64,000 bases of DNA, taken from Candidatus Planktophila sp. GTDB lineage: Bacteria > Actinomycetota > Actinomycetes > Nanopelagicales > Nanopelagicaceae. The notes under the pieces were generated by a model. That model did no database searches, was not told the DNA's origin, and saw nothing but the letters and a program-made list of their open reading frames with translations. Location: assembly GCA_030681675.1 (NCBI GenBank), contig JAUXRP010000015.1, positions 223,478 to 287,477 on the forward strand. Direction: 5' to 3'. Below are positions 43,750 to 53,116 of the stretch, in pieces. Position 1 is the stretch's first letter; the number at the start of each line of letters is the position of its first letter. The translations under genes were made by a program, and so were the position numbers.

Positions 43750-44511
43750 ATGAGCCAACTACATGAATCTCCCATCATCACCGTTGAACGTCGCAAAGCG
43801 GTAACAATTATTATCTCAGCAGTCATCGTTGCATTAGCTCTCGGTGTTGGTTTAACCAAAGTTGGTTCGGGTTTTGCATCACGAAGTAGCGATGGAATAA
43901 CCGTTACAGGTTCGGCAAAGACTAGTGCCACTGCAGATAATGCCGTGTGGACGCTTTCAGTAAGTCTTTCATCACCAGCAGTAAGTACGGCCGTTAGAAA
44001 AGTCGATGCCGATGTTGCTGCCTTATCTAAGTATTTGACTAAAGGTGGAATTCCCGCCGACGCATTAACTCTGGGTGCGGTATCAACCTATGCCAACGAA
44101 GAGTATGTCAATGGAAATTCAACTGGAAGGATCCTTTCATATCGCGCAAATCGCGATGTCACGGTACGTACTAAAGATGTTTCATTAGTATCAAAGCTAA
44201 GTCAGGGAATCGGCGCGCTCCTTGAAACCGGAATCAACGTTAATAACTACGGACCTCAGTACTACATCTCTAACTTGCCGGATCTTCGCCCAGCATTGAT
44301 GAGCGATGCTATGAAGGATGCCAAAGTACGTGCGCTAGCGTTGACTAAGGCCGTTGGCAGTGATCTTGGCTCACTCGTCAATGTCAAGGCCGGACCAATT
44401 CAAATCACAACACCTGATTCAACTATGACTGCAGATTATGGTGCTTACGACACGAGCACAATTGAGAAAACAGTTACTGCAACGGTTTCGGTAACATTTA
44501 AAACTAACTAA
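43750..44511 (+). CDS. SIMPL (DUF541) domain membrane-anchored protein
   Basis: A 253-residue protein with one membrane helix (about 17-38) and an extracytoplasmic SIMPL domain: GITVTGSAKTSATADNAVWTL, YRANRDVTVRTKDV, LSQGIGALLETGI and ALMSDAMKDAKVRAL are typical. Some family members act in oxidative or envelope stress, but the mechanism is not established. It lies 1 bp upstream of an ABC exporter and may be part of that unit. Confidence 0.82.
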   Translation: MSQLHESPIITVERRKAVTIIISAVIVALALGVGLTKVGSGFASRSSDGITVTGSAKTSATADNAVWTLSVSLSSPAVSTAVRKVDADVAALSKYLTKGGIPADALTLGAVSTYANEEYVNGNSTGRILSYRANRDVTVRTKDVSLVSKLSQGIGALLETGINVNNYGPQYYISNLPDLRPALMSDAMKDAKVRALALTKAVGSDLGSLVNVKAGPIQITTPDSTMTADYGAYDTSTIEKTVTATVSVTFKTN

Positions 44512-44512
44512 T

Positions 44513-45220
44513 ATGATATCGGCGATTTCGATAACAGATTTAACTGTTATTCGTGGTCGTACGAGAATTTTGAGTGAGTTCAATTTAGAGGTCGAATCTG
44601 GAGCGATTCTTGGCCTACTTGGACCAAGCGGCAGTGGCAAGACAACTATTATGCGCAGTGTTGCAGGCCTGCAAAGGTTAACGGGCGGTTCAATTAAAGT
44701 TCTTGGAAACCCGGCTGGGGATAAATCTCTACGAAGTCGAATCAGTTACTCGACACAGGATGCAAGCATCTATCGAGACTTAACATGCAGTGAAAACGTC
44801 GATTATTTTGCCGCGCTTCAAGGGCGTGCGAGCTCTTCTACGGATGAGATTCTCGAGCTAGTTGATTTAAGTAGAAATCGTAAACAAATTGCCGCAACAT
44901 TGTCGGGTGGAGAAAGAGCGCGTCTTGCTTTAGCAACTGCGTTAGTGGGAAGACCAGAGATTTTGATTTTGGATGAGCCAACGGTGGGATTAGACCCATT
45001 GTTGCGCCGAGATTTATGGAGTTTATTTCATCGTTTTACCGATGAGGGCAAAACTTTGTTGGTGAGTAGTCACATGATGGAAGAGGCCGATCATTGTGAT
45101 GAGCTGGTTCTTTTACGTGATGGCGCGATTTTAGCCAAAGGGACGCCTCGCGAACTTCGCACCCAAACGGGAGTAGAAAATATGGATGCCGTCTTTATCT
45201 CATTGGTGGAAAAGCCATGA
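44513..45220 (+). CDS. ABC transporter ATP-binding protein
   Basis: A 235-residue nucleotide-binding subunit: Walker A GPSGSGKTT, Q-loop STQDASIYRDL, signature LSGGERARLALA, Walker B ILILDEPTVGLDP and the switch His in SSHMMEEA. The ABC-2 type (DrrA/NatA-like) is shown by the MMEEADHCDELVLLRDG C-terminus. The permease gene follows with a 4-bp overlap. Substrate unknown; drug or lipid export are the usual roles. Confidence 0.93.
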   Translation: MISAISITDLTVIRGRTRILSEFNLEVESGAILGLLGPSGSGKTTIMRSVAGLQRLTGGSIKVLGNPAGDKSLRSRISYSTQDASIYRDLTCSENVDYFAALQGRASSSTDEILELVDLSRNRKQIAATLSGGERARLALATALVGRPEILILDEPTVGLDPLLRRDLWSLFHRFTDEGKTLLVSSHMMEEADHCDELVLLRDGAILAKGTPRELRTQTGVENMDAVFISLVEKP

Positions 45221-45945
45221 ACCCAGTACGCACTTTTGCTTCAGCCAAGCGCATCCTTTTGCAGTTAAAACATGATCCACGCAGTATGGCACTCATCATT
45301 GTGGCACCATGCCTACTTATGACCATTCTTAAATTCGTGTACTGGTCACAACCGCAGGTTTTTCAAAACGTTGCAGGCTCTTTGCTTGGAGTATTCCCAA
45401 TGCTAGTTATGTTTTTAATTACCTCAGTTGCAACTTTGCGTGAGCGTACATCGGGCACTCTCGAACGCGTTCTTATCTCACCTGTAACAAAATTTGAATT
45501 TATATTTGGCTATGCAGTCGCCTTTGGAATTGCGAGTGCCGTTCAGGCCGTCATCGTTTCTACTTACGCCATTGGACCACTTGGATTAAACGTTATCGGA
45601 TCGCAGGCGGGATTAATCTGTGTTGCCATTCTCGATGCATTACTCGGCCTGGCTCTGGGACTTTTTGTTAGCTCCTTTGCTAAAACTGAGTTCCAGGCAA
45701 TTCAATTCTTACCAATTGTTCTCCTGCCACAATTACTACTCAGCGGCCTGCTTGCACCCAGGGAAACTATGCCACGAATTTTAGAAGAGATTTCGAACTT
45801 CCTGCCATTGTCATATGCTGTAGATGCTACAAAGAAGGTTTTGATTGGTCAGGGTTCAATCACTAGCGACTTTTTGATAATTTCACTCTTCTTGGTATTT
45901 CTGCTCGGAGCAGGTTCATTAACTCTTCGCCGTACAACTAAGTAA
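45217..45945 (+). CDS. ABC-2 type transporter permease
   Basis: A 242-residue membrane subunit with six predicted helices. The ABC-2 features are RERTSGTLERVLISPVTKFEFIFGY after the second helix, LPQLLLSGLLAPRETMP and FLPLSYAVDATKKVL before the last helix. It starts inside the ATPase stop (ATGA) and forms a two-gene exporter with it. It ends 1 bp before the convergent accD. Confidence 0.9.
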   Translation: MNPVRTFASAKRILLQLKHDPRSMALIIVAPCLLMTILKFVYWSQPQVFQNVAGSLLGVFPMLVMFLITSVATLRERTSGTLERVLISPVTKFEFIFGYAVAFGIASAVQAVIVSTYAIGPLGLNVIGSQAGLICVAILDALLGLALGLFVSSFAKTEFQAIQFLPIVLLPQLLLSGLLAPRETMPRILEEISNFLPLSYAVDATKKVLIGQGSITSDFLIISLFLVFLLGAGSLTLRRTTK

Positions 45946-45946
45946 T

Positions 45947-47338
45947 TTACAGCGGAATATTGCCGTGGCTTCCACGGCGATGCGGAGCATCGGCAATTGT
46001 CTTTGCAAGTGCGCTTCTCGTTAATCGCGGTTCGACCATTTCATCAACGGCGCCGATTTCAATTGCACGAATTACTCCACCCGAAACTTTTTCATGTTCG
46101 GCCGCTAACTCTAACTCCATGGATTCACGTTGTTCGGCAGGTAAGTCTGCAAGAATTCGCCTGTGCAGAACACGAACTGCAGCAACTGCGCCCATGACAG
46201 AGACTTCAGCGTGTGGCCAAGCAAAGACTCGCGTTGCACCTAAAGCCTTTGAGTTCATTGCAACATAAGCGCCACCATATGCTCGCCGAGTGATCAACGT
46301 AACTCGAGGCACAACGGATTCGCCAAATGCATGCAACAACTTTGCGCCACGTCGGACAGCACCTTCCCACTCTTGGCCAGCCCCAGGTAAAAATCCCTGA
46401 ACATCTGCGATAACGATTAATGGAATTCCAAATGCATCACATGTTCGAACAAAACGTGCCGCTTTTTCACCTGCGGCAGCATCTAAAACTCCGGCGATGT
46501 GGGCTGGATTATTTGCAAGTACACCTACAGTTGCTCCGCCCAATCGCCCGATTATTGTCGTCATATTCGGCGCCCACATGGATAGAAGTTCGATGTGTTC
46601 GGTTTCGGTATCTAAAATGGCATTGATCAAAGGGCGAATTTCGTAAGTTCGAATCTTAGAATCTGGTACAAAAACCGATAGATCTATATCTTCAACATCT
46701 GGCTTCATAAAACCCTGGTTAGCAAAGAGTGCAGTTAAGTCGCGAATATCTTCAAAAGCTGCTTCTTCACTACTTGCAATGATGTGGGCAAGACCGCTGT
46801 TCTTCTTATGGGCTTCAGGTCCACCGAGCAATGCCATATCGATATCTTCACCTGTAACGCTTTTTACTACATCGGGACCGGTTACAAATATGCGACCCTC
46901 TGGAGCAAGGACTACGACGTCGGTCAGAGCTGGCCCATATGCACCTCCACCTGCAGTTGGTCCAAGTACAAGAGAAAGTTGAGGAATTCGGCCACTCGCA
47001 GAAATCATCGATTGGAAAACCTCACCGAATGCATCAAGAGATGCAACTCCATCACTTAAGCGTGCTCCACCGGAGTGCCAAATACCAATGACTGGAACTT
47101 GCGCGCCCATTGCCGCTTTATATGCAGTGACAATAACTTTTGAGCCATCAATACCGAGAGCTCCACTTTTAATTGTGGCATCGGATGCGAAAATTACGAC
47201 CTTATTTCCTTTAATGAAGGAAGTTACCGCAATCATTCCACATGCAGTACGTGGAATCAGAAATTCAAATTTTCCATCATCGACTAAACGTGCAATACGT
47301 ATCTCTGGATCTCGAGGATCAACTTCCGTCAGTGACAT
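45947..47338 (-). CDS. accD: Acyl-CoA carboxylase carboxyltransferase subunit (AccD6-like)
   Basis: Transfers carboxyl from biotin to acetyl- or propionyl-CoA to make malonyl- or methylmalonyl-CoA. A crotonase-fold dimer protein of 463 residues: IWHSGGARLSDG, LGPTAGGGAYGPALTD, SMWAPNMTTIIGRLGGATVG, DVQGFLPGAGQEW and RAYGGAYVAMNSK (acyl-CoA site). It is the last gene of the fab operon, directly after fabF, like accD6 in mycobacteria, so acetyl-CoA is the favoured substrate. The biotin-carrying alpha subunit is not in the window. Confidence 0.9.
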   Translation of the reverse strand: MSLTEVDPRDPEIRIARLVDDGKFEFLIPRTACGMIAVTSFIKGNKVVIFASDATIKSGALGIDGSKVIVTAYKAAMGAQVPVIGIWHSGGARLSDGVASLDAFGEVFQSMISASGRIPQLSLVLGPTAGGGAYGPALTDVVVLAPEGRIFVTGPDVVKSVTGEDIDMALLGGPEAHKKNSGLAHIIASSEEAAFEDIRDLTALFANQGFMKPDVEDIDLSVFVPDSKIRTYEIRPLINAILDTETEHIELLSMWAPNMTTIIGRLGGATVGVLANNPAHIAGVLDAAAGEKAARFVRTCDAFGIPLIVIADVQGFLPGAGQEWEGAVRRGAKLLHAFGESVVPRVTLITRRAYGGAYVAMNSKALGATRVFAWPHAEVSVMGAVAAVRVLHRRILADLPAEQRESMELELAAEHEKVSGGVIRAIEIGAVDEMVEPRLTRSALAKTIADAPHRRGSHGNIPL

Positions 47339-48574
47339 CTATATGCTCTTAAATACCAATACCACGTTATGTCCACCGAAACCAAATGAATCATTGAGTG
47401 CGGCGATGTCACCGGCTGGCAATGCGCGGGGCTTATCGCGCACGACATCAATAGTGACTGCTGGATCTAAATCATCGATGTTAATAGTTGGGGGAGCCAG
47501 GCGATCTTGCAAACTTTTAACAATAAAGACAGATTCAATTGCGCCAGCGCCACCGAGTAGATGGCCCGTCATCGATTTTGTAGCTGATACCGCAACGTGA
47601 TCGGCATCATCGCCAAGGGCTGCGCGCAGCGCGTTGGCCTCGGCAACATCTCCTGCAGGGGTAGAAGTTGCATGTGCATTTAAGTGAACGATGTCTTTCG
47701 TGGAAAGACCGGCATCACGCAGCGCAAATTTAATCGCACGTTGTACTCCAGCACCATCTGGATCAGGAGCTGCGATGTGATATCCATCTGAGGTTAAACC
47801 TTGACCTACTATTTCACAGTAAATTCTCGCACCGCGAGCGCGCGCATGTTCGTACTCTTCAAGAACTAATACTCCGCCACCCTCACCTAAAACGAAGCCA
47901 TCTCGATTTAGATCATAGGGCCGTGATGCACGGGCAGGATCATCGTTTCGTGTCGAGAGAGCCTTCATCGCGGCAAAACCTGACATCGGCATTACGTGAA
48001 TTGCAGCTTCAACGCCTCCGCTAACGACTATGTCGGCGCGATCATGTCGAATCATCTCAAGCGCATAACCAATTGCCTCGGCTCCTGATGCACAAGCACT
48101 CACCGGTGTATGAACGCCAGCCTTTGCTTGTAGTTCAAGACCGACATTTGCCGCAGGTCCATTTGGCATTAACATCGGAACGGTATGCGGGCTCACTAGA
48201 CGTGCACCTTTTTCGCGCAAGATGTCATATTGGTCGAGCATTGTTGTTACGCCACCAATTCCCGATGCAATGACAACACCTAAACGCTCTTTATCCATCT
48301 CGGGAGAGCCAGCATCGTTCCATGCCTCACGGGATGCAATAATGGCAAACTGCTCAGATCTATCCAAGCGGCGCATTTCAACGCGCTCCATCTGCTCACT
48401 TGGTTCAACTGCAACACGAGCGGCAAAGCGAACTGGAATAGTTTGTGCCCACTCTTCAGTGAGTAATCGAACACCGCTAGTGCCTGCTAAGAGCGCCGAC
48501 CATGTCGTTGCTACATCACCGCCTAGAGGCGTAGTCGCACCGAGTCCGGTAACGACAACCCGACGGGCAGACAT
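47339..48574 (-). CDS. fabF: Beta-ketoacyl-ACP synthase II
   Basis: Condenses malonyl-ACP with a growing acyl chain. A thiolase fold of 411 residues with nucleophile Cys161 (SACASGAEA), catalytic histidines in NAHATSTPAGD and KSMTGHLLGGAG, and the family opening RRVVVTGLGATTPLG. It lies between acpP (18-bp gap) and accD (no gap), in the typical order fabD-fabH-acpP-fabF. Confidence 0.96.
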   Translation of the reverse strand: MSARRVVVTGLGATTPLGGDVATTWSALLAGTSGVRLLTEEWAQTIPVRFAARVAVEPSEQMERVEMRRLDRSEQFAIIASREAWNDAGSPEMDKERLGVVIASGIGGVTTMLDQYDILREKGARLVSPHTVPMLMPNGPAANVGLELQAKAGVHTPVSACASGAEAIGYALEMIRHDRADIVVSGGVEAAIHVMPMSGFAAMKALSTRNDDPARASRPYDLNRDGFVLGEGGGVLVLEEYEHARARGARIYCEIVGQGLTSDGYHIAAPDPDGAGVQRAIKFALRDAGLSTKDIVHLNAHATSTPAGDVAEANALRAALGDDADHVAVSATKSMTGHLLGGAGAIESVFIVKSLQDRLAPPTINIDDLDPAVTIDVVRDKPRALPAGDIAALNDSFGFGGHNVVLVFKSI

Positions 48575-48592
48575 AGGAAAGTTTTCTACTTG

Positions 48593-48841
48593 CTACTTAG
48601 CTGCGTTGACAATGAAGTTAACGGCATCGCCAACAGTGACGAGATCTGTTACAGCTTCATCTGGAATCTTCACACCAAAACGCTCTTCTGCGGCAACGAC
48701 AACTTCAACCATGCTCAGTGAGTCAACTTCTAAATCCTCCGTGAAGTTCTTGTCCAATTCAATTGATGCAGCAGGAATGCCAGCTACTTCTTCAACGATC
48801 TCTTTTAATCCTGAAAGTACATCTGCTTGTGCAAGTGCCAT
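48593..48841 (-). CDS. acpP: Acyl carrier protein
   Basis: An 82-residue four-helix carrier. Ser41 in DSLSMVEVV is the phosphopantetheine site, and the acidic helix II is typical. GGA(T)GGAAG lies before the ATG, and the 109-bp gap to fabH gives it its own leader, consistent with the higher expression needed for ACP. Confidence 0.96.
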   Translation of the reverse strand: MALAQADVLSGLKEIVEEVAGIPAASIELDKNFTEDLEVDSLSMVEVVVAAEERFGVKIPDEAVTDLVTVGDAVNFIVNAAK

Positions 48842-48950
48842 TTTATTTCTTCCATCCGTTAGCTGGTTTAAGTACTGATACTAATAGGTCGTTATTCTCT
48901 ATGAAAAAAACGATACTTACGAGTAATAGCGCCCTTGAGTGGCGGAAATC

Positions 48951-49970
48951 TCAAGGTTTTGGGGGCAATTGCACTACTTGAGCGGCAAATACTAGGCCTG
49001 CGCCATAGCCGATAAGTAGTGCTAATTCGCCGTGAAGTTGCGGATGTTTTTCTAGAAGTACTTCCATGGCAAGGGGAATCGAGGCGGCAGAAGTATTTCC
49101 ATTTACCCGAATATCATCTGCGATCACAACATGTGATGGGATTTTTATCTCCTTGGCCATGGATTCGATGATGCGCATATTTGCCTGATGAGGGATGAAA
49201 GCGCCAAGTTCATCGGGACGCACACCGGCGGCTTCTAACGCTTTTATTCCTACTTTACTTACGGTAAATACCGCCCATCGATAAACTGCTTGACCTTGCT
49301 GTGAAATATTTGGCCAACCAATTTCAGAAACGCCTTTATCAGGTGAATATCTAAACTCTGTATAAGCAGGGCTCAACAAAATTGCATCTCGCGAATCGGC
49401 ATCTGAGCCCCACGCTACTGGACCTATACGTGCCTCGTCACTGCGTCCAATAACCACTGCGCCAGCGCCATCTCCAAAGATAAATGCCGTTGCTCGATCA
49501 TTTGGGTCGGTAAAATCTGAGAGCTTTTCAACTCCAACGACTAATACATTTTTTGCAGTACCTGTACGAACAAGGTCACTTGCCATTGCAACTCCGTAGC
49601 AAAAACCGGCGCAAGCAGCACTGAGATCAAAAGCCGCGGCTTTTGGGTTACCTAAAAGATTTATCAAATCTGTTGCCGCGCTAGGTGCTTGGAATGGATA
49701 TGTGATTGTGGCGAGAATCAAAGTATCAATATCAGCAATCGTTAAATTTGCACGCTTAAGTGCCATTTCGCAGGCAGCTTGTGCCATTGTAATTATTGTT
49801 TCATCAGGACCAGCAAAGCGGCGGGATTGAATTCCGGTGCGTTGTTGAATCCACTCATCGCTGGAATCTATGCGATCCACGATTTCACTATTCGGTACAA
49901 GTCGTTTAGGGCGATACGAACCCACTGAGAGAATTTGACTGTTACCCATCGCGGGAAGTTTTAAATTCAT
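48951..49970 (-). CDS. fabH: Beta-ketoacyl-ACP synthase III
   Basis: Starts fatty-acid chains from acyl-CoA and malonyl-ACP. The triad is Cys120 (DLSAACAGF), His in FIPHQANMRI and Asn in VNGNTSAASIPLA. 339 residues. The start overlaps the fabD stop (ATGA). Primer preference (acetyl or branched) cannot be told by eye. Confidence 0.96.
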   Translation of the reverse strand: MNLKLPAMGNSQILSVGSYRPKRLVPNSEIVDRIDSSDEWIQQRTGIQSRRFAGPDETIITMAQAACEMALKRANLTIADIDTLILATITYPFQAPSAATDLINLLGNPKAAAFDLSAACAGFCYGVAMASDLVRTGTAKNVLVVGVEKLSDFTDPNDRATAFIFGDGAGAVVIGRSDEARIGPVAWGSDADSRDAILLSPAYTEFRYSPDKGVSEIGWPNISQQGQAVYRWAVFTVSKVGIKALEAAGVRPDELGAFIPHQANMRIIESMAKEIKIPSHVVIADDIRVNGNTSAASIPLAMEVLLEKHPQLHGELALLIGYGAGLVFAAQVVQLPPKP

Positions 49971-50875
49971 ATGTGCCTTCCTGCAAATTCTCGAGCAGCG
50001 TCAATATCGAGCGCACTCTTTAAGGCGAAGCTTTCAATTTCAGGAAATGCGCGTTTAAATAAGCCAACCAGAGTTCCAGCCGGCGGCAGTTCAATGACAC
50101 CCGTAACTCCCATTGTTTTTAGACTCTGCATGCAAAGATCCCATCGAACTGGATTAGTAATCTGATTTACTATTCGAGCCACGATTTCACTTCCAGTTCT
50201 TACTACTACACCATCTTTATTTGAGATAAATGGTATTAATGGTTGGCGGGTGGTTACTGTGGCCGCTAAATCGCTCAGCGGTGCAACTGCTGAGTGCATG
50301 TATGGGGTATGAAAAGCGCCAGCGACTGAAAGTGCGCGCACTCGCGCCCCAAGCGGGGGATTTTCGCCAAGTACGGCCAGAGCAGTCAGATCCCCAGCGG
50401 CGACTATCTGTCCAGCGCCATTCTCATTTGCAGCAACTAATCCCAACGCCGCAATTGCGGCGACAACTTCATTTCGCTCTCCACCAAGTACTGCCGACAT
50501 TCCAGTAGGTATGAGTGCCGCGGCCTTTGCCATTTCCACACCTCGGGCTCTGACCAGCATGAGTGCATCACTAGCACTTATGGCACCGCTTATCGCGGCG
50601 GCAGTAAGTTCTCCAACAGAGTGACCAGATGTGACCGCTACATTTTCTAAAGCCAACGCATGTACGGCCAATAAAGAATTTGCAACAATTAGAGGTTGGG
50701 CATTCGTCGTATCTTTAATCTCATCGGCATTAGCAGATGTGCCTAGGTGCTCGAGATTTAAATCAATCTCCTTTGACCAGACACTCAATAAATTTTTCGA
50801 GCTCGATTCTGCAATCCAGGAGTTGAGCATTCCGGGAGTTTGAGAGCCCTGACCGGGTGCGATGAGTGCCAACAT
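49967..50875 (-). CDS. fabD: Malonyl-CoA:ACP transacylase
   Basis: Loads malonyl groups on ACP. APGQGSQTPGML opens the protein, Ser86 in GHSVGELTAA is the nucleophile and AFHTPYMHSA carries the catalytic His. 302 residues. It is the first gene of the fab operon; TAATAT lies 9 bp before the ATG. glgX ends 32 bp upstream on the same strand. No fasR-type regulator gene is beside it. Confidence 0.95.
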   Translation of the reverse strand: MLALIAPGQGSQTPGMLNSWIAESSSKNLLSVWSKEIDLNLEHLGTSANADEIKDTTNAQPLIVANSLLAVHALALENVAVTSGHSVGELTAAAISGAISASDALMLVRARGVEMAKAAALIPTGMSAVLGGERNEVVAAIAALGLVAANENGAGQIVAAGDLTALAVLGENPPLGARVRALSVAGAFHTPYMHSAVAPLSDLAATVTTRQPLIPFISNKDGVVVRTGSEIVARIVNQITNPVRWDLCMQSLKTMGVTGVIELPPAGTLVGLFKRAFPEIESFALKSALDIDAAREFAGRHI

Positions 50876-50907
50876 GATTTCTAAATATTACCCATAAATC
50901 ACGTTTA

Positions 50908-53100
50908 CTACCTAGTACGCGAAACCAGCCAGACTTGGGCACTGTGCTTTGGAACTGAAATCTTCGCATTTGGCGCAGCGATGACAGGCTCATACGTTGC
51001 AACTTTCTTGCTTGCATCAAAAATGCATCGAAAAGTTTCACCCCATTGTGCATCAGGTAAAGTAAAAAGAGTTTCATTCTTTGACGAGTTCATTAATAGC
51101 AATAGGCCTCGCGTTGGATCGGCTTCAACAAATACGGTAATGCTTCGCTTCTCCTCATCGGCCCAGTGGTCATTGCTCATTTCTCGGCCATCCAAAGAAA
51201 ACCAAGCAATATCTTTACGGCGCGTTCCTTGATCGACCATCCCAGTAAAGAACTCAGAGGCAACATCTGCCAAATACGTTTGACGAATCTGGGCAAGTGA
51301 CTGCACTGTTGCCAAAATATCTTCGGCCTGGCTATTTAACTCCCACGGTAGCGCCCAGCCACCATTGAAATCTGCGGCACTATCCTGAAGCATTTCGATC
51401 GGAAGAGAATAGGCATTATTAGAACCTGCTTGAGTACGGCTGACCTCATCGCCCATATTGAGCATCGGAACACCTGACGAGAGCATCAAAGTCGCTAAAA
51501 GTGATTTCTTTATTCGATGCCTGGTTTCTTGGATAGTTGGGTCATCACTTTCACCCTCTCTTCCTACATTCCAGGATCTATTGGAGCCAGTTCCATCGGC
51601 ATTATTCTCGCCATTTGCTAAATTATTTTTCTCGTTATATGTCACCAAGTCATGGAGCGTGAAGCCATCGTGAGCGGTGATGAAGTTAATAGAAGATGTC
51701 GGACCTCGATAATAAAAAATTGAGCTGGAACCGCTAATACTATTGGCAATATCGGAAACTCCATCACCGAAGCCGCGTTCAAGGTCACCGAGCCAGAACT
51801 GACGTGCTGAGTCGCGATAGACATCGTTCCACTCCCGCCACGGATGCGGAAAATCACCCAATGAATAACGCGTGACATCCCATGGCTCTGCAATCATTTT
51901 AAAATTACGAAGGACAGAGTCCGATCCGATTGCAGATAACAAAGATGAGTTAAAGGCGCTCTTATTTGGATAGAGCGCAGTAGTTAAATCAAAACGGAAT
52001 CCATCGACACCGATTACTTCAATCCACCAACGAAGGGAATCTATTATGTGGCGCACCGAGTGAGGGTTATTTGCGGCAAATGTATTGCCACAACCCGTAA
52101 CATCGACATAATTACCGTGGCTGTCGTGACGGTAGTAAGCCTTATTATCTATTCCCTTGTAAGACAGCGTTGGTCCACCAACGCCACCTTCGGCAGTATG
52201 GTTGTAAACAACATCTAAAATAACTTCGATTCCCGCTTCGTGTAATTGATCAACTGCCCATTGCAGTTCACTAATTGGATCAACGCTAGATGCGTACGCC
52301 GCATGGGGTGCGCTAAATGCAATTGAGTTATATCCCCAGTAATTTATTCGACCTCGATGAAATATTGCTGGCTCTGTTAGCGATGCGGCAATTGGCAAAA
52401 GTTCAAGTGCGGTAATTCCAATTGATTTTAAATGTGCAATCGTGCTGGGATGTCCCAACGCTTTATACGTGCCACGTTCATTCTCAGGAATATCTGGATT
52501 CTTGGCCGTTAATCCCTTTACGTGAGCTTCGTAAATAATTGTTTTAGCCCATGGCACTAGGGGGCGAACTATCTCGCGAATTCGATGATCAGTAACGACC
52601 GAGTACGGAACAAAACCGGCGCTATCACGGCCATCGCGCACGCTTAAATCGCCACCGCCCGTGCCATTGTGTGCGACATGTCCATAGATTTCAGGTGCAT
52701 AGGTCAGACCGCCATCTAAGAGATGGGTATAGGGATCAATTAATAGTTTTGCAGCGTTAAAGCGAACACCGTTTTCAGGATGCCAAGGCCCATACATTCG
52801 ATATCCATAGCACTGCCCAGGACGGACTCCGGCTAAATACCCATGCCAGATTGGCCCATTTCGATGCGACATCGCAAAGCGTGTCTCAACACAGTTGCCG
52901 TTAATCTCATTGAATAAACAGAGCTCCACGGCATCGGCGGCGTTGGACCAGATAGCAAAATTAGTTCCACCATCGGTAACAGTGGCGCCAAGGGTTCGAG
53001 GATCTGCTGGAAGCACGGGGCAATACTGCCCTAATTGGTTGGATCTATTGGAGATTGAAAGTGTTGGTAATTGAATGGGTTGGCCAATCCAGTTACTCAT
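50908..53100 (-). CDS. glgX: Glycogen debranching enzyme GlgX-type
   Basis: Cleaves alpha-1,6 branches of (phosphorylase-trimmed) glycogen. The 730-residue protein has an N-terminal CBM48 (GATVTDGGTNFAIWS...), then a GH13 barrel with nucleophile Asp in GVDGFRFDLTTAL, acid/base Glu in KMIAEPWD and Asp in TAHDGFTLHD, and a beta C-terminal domain. ATG 53100 is chosen because the family N-terminus starts there; the frame continues another 107 codons across etfB without support. TreX/isoamylase activity is the alternative. Its start is 16 bp from the divergent etfB. Confidence 0.93.
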   Translation of the reverse strand: MSNWIGQPIQLPTLSISNRSNQLGQYCPVLPADPRTLGATVTDGGTNFAIWSNAADAVELCLFNEINGNCVETRFAMSHRNGPIWHGYLAGVRPGQCYGYRMYGPWHPENGVRFNAAKLLIDPYTHLLDGGLTYAPEIYGHVAHNGTGGGDLSVRDGRDSAGFVPYSVVTDHRIREIVRPLVPWAKTIIYEAHVKGLTAKNPDIPENERGTYKALGHPSTIAHLKSIGITALELLPIAASLTEPAIFHRGRINYWGYNSIAFSAPHAAYASSVDPISELQWAVDQLHEAGIEVILDVVYNHTAEGGVGGPTLSYKGIDNKAYYRHDSHGNYVDVTGCGNTFAANNPHSVRHIIDSLRWWIEVIGVDGFRFDLTTALYPNKSAFNSSLLSAIGSDSVLRNFKMIAEPWDVTRYSLGDFPHPWREWNDVYRDSARQFWLGDLERGFGDGVSDIANSISGSSSIFYYRGPTSSINFITAHDGFTLHDLVTYNEKNNLANGENNADGTGSNRSWNVGREGESDDPTIQETRHRIKKSLLATLMLSSGVPMLNMGDEVSRTQAGSNNAYSLPIEMLQDSAADFNGGWALPWELNSQAEDILATVQSLAQIRQTYLADVASEFFTGMVDQGTRRKDIAWFSLDGREMSNDHWADEEKRSITVFVEADPTRGLLLLMNSSKNETLFTLPDAQWGETFRCIFDASKKVATYEPVIAAPNAKISVPKHSAQVWLVSRTR

Positions 53101-53103
53101 CAG

Positions 53104-53110
53104 TAACATA
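53104..53110. promoter_or_regulatory. Shared symmetric -10 for glgX and etfB
   Basis: TAACATA reads TAACAT on the plus strand, 7 bp before the etfB ATG. On the minus strand it reads TATGTT, 4 bp before the glgX ATG. With only 16 bp between the two starts, promoters must overlap; the minus spacing is short, so that side is less certain. Confidence 0.4.
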
Positions 53111-53116
53111 TCCGCC

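Noticed and set aside
48933..48956. Hairpin CCTTGAG/CTCAAGG between acpP and fabH, a possible terminator
   Set aside because: Seven base pairs only. It overlaps the fabH stop and has no T run in the direction of the fab operon, so it is not supported as a terminator.
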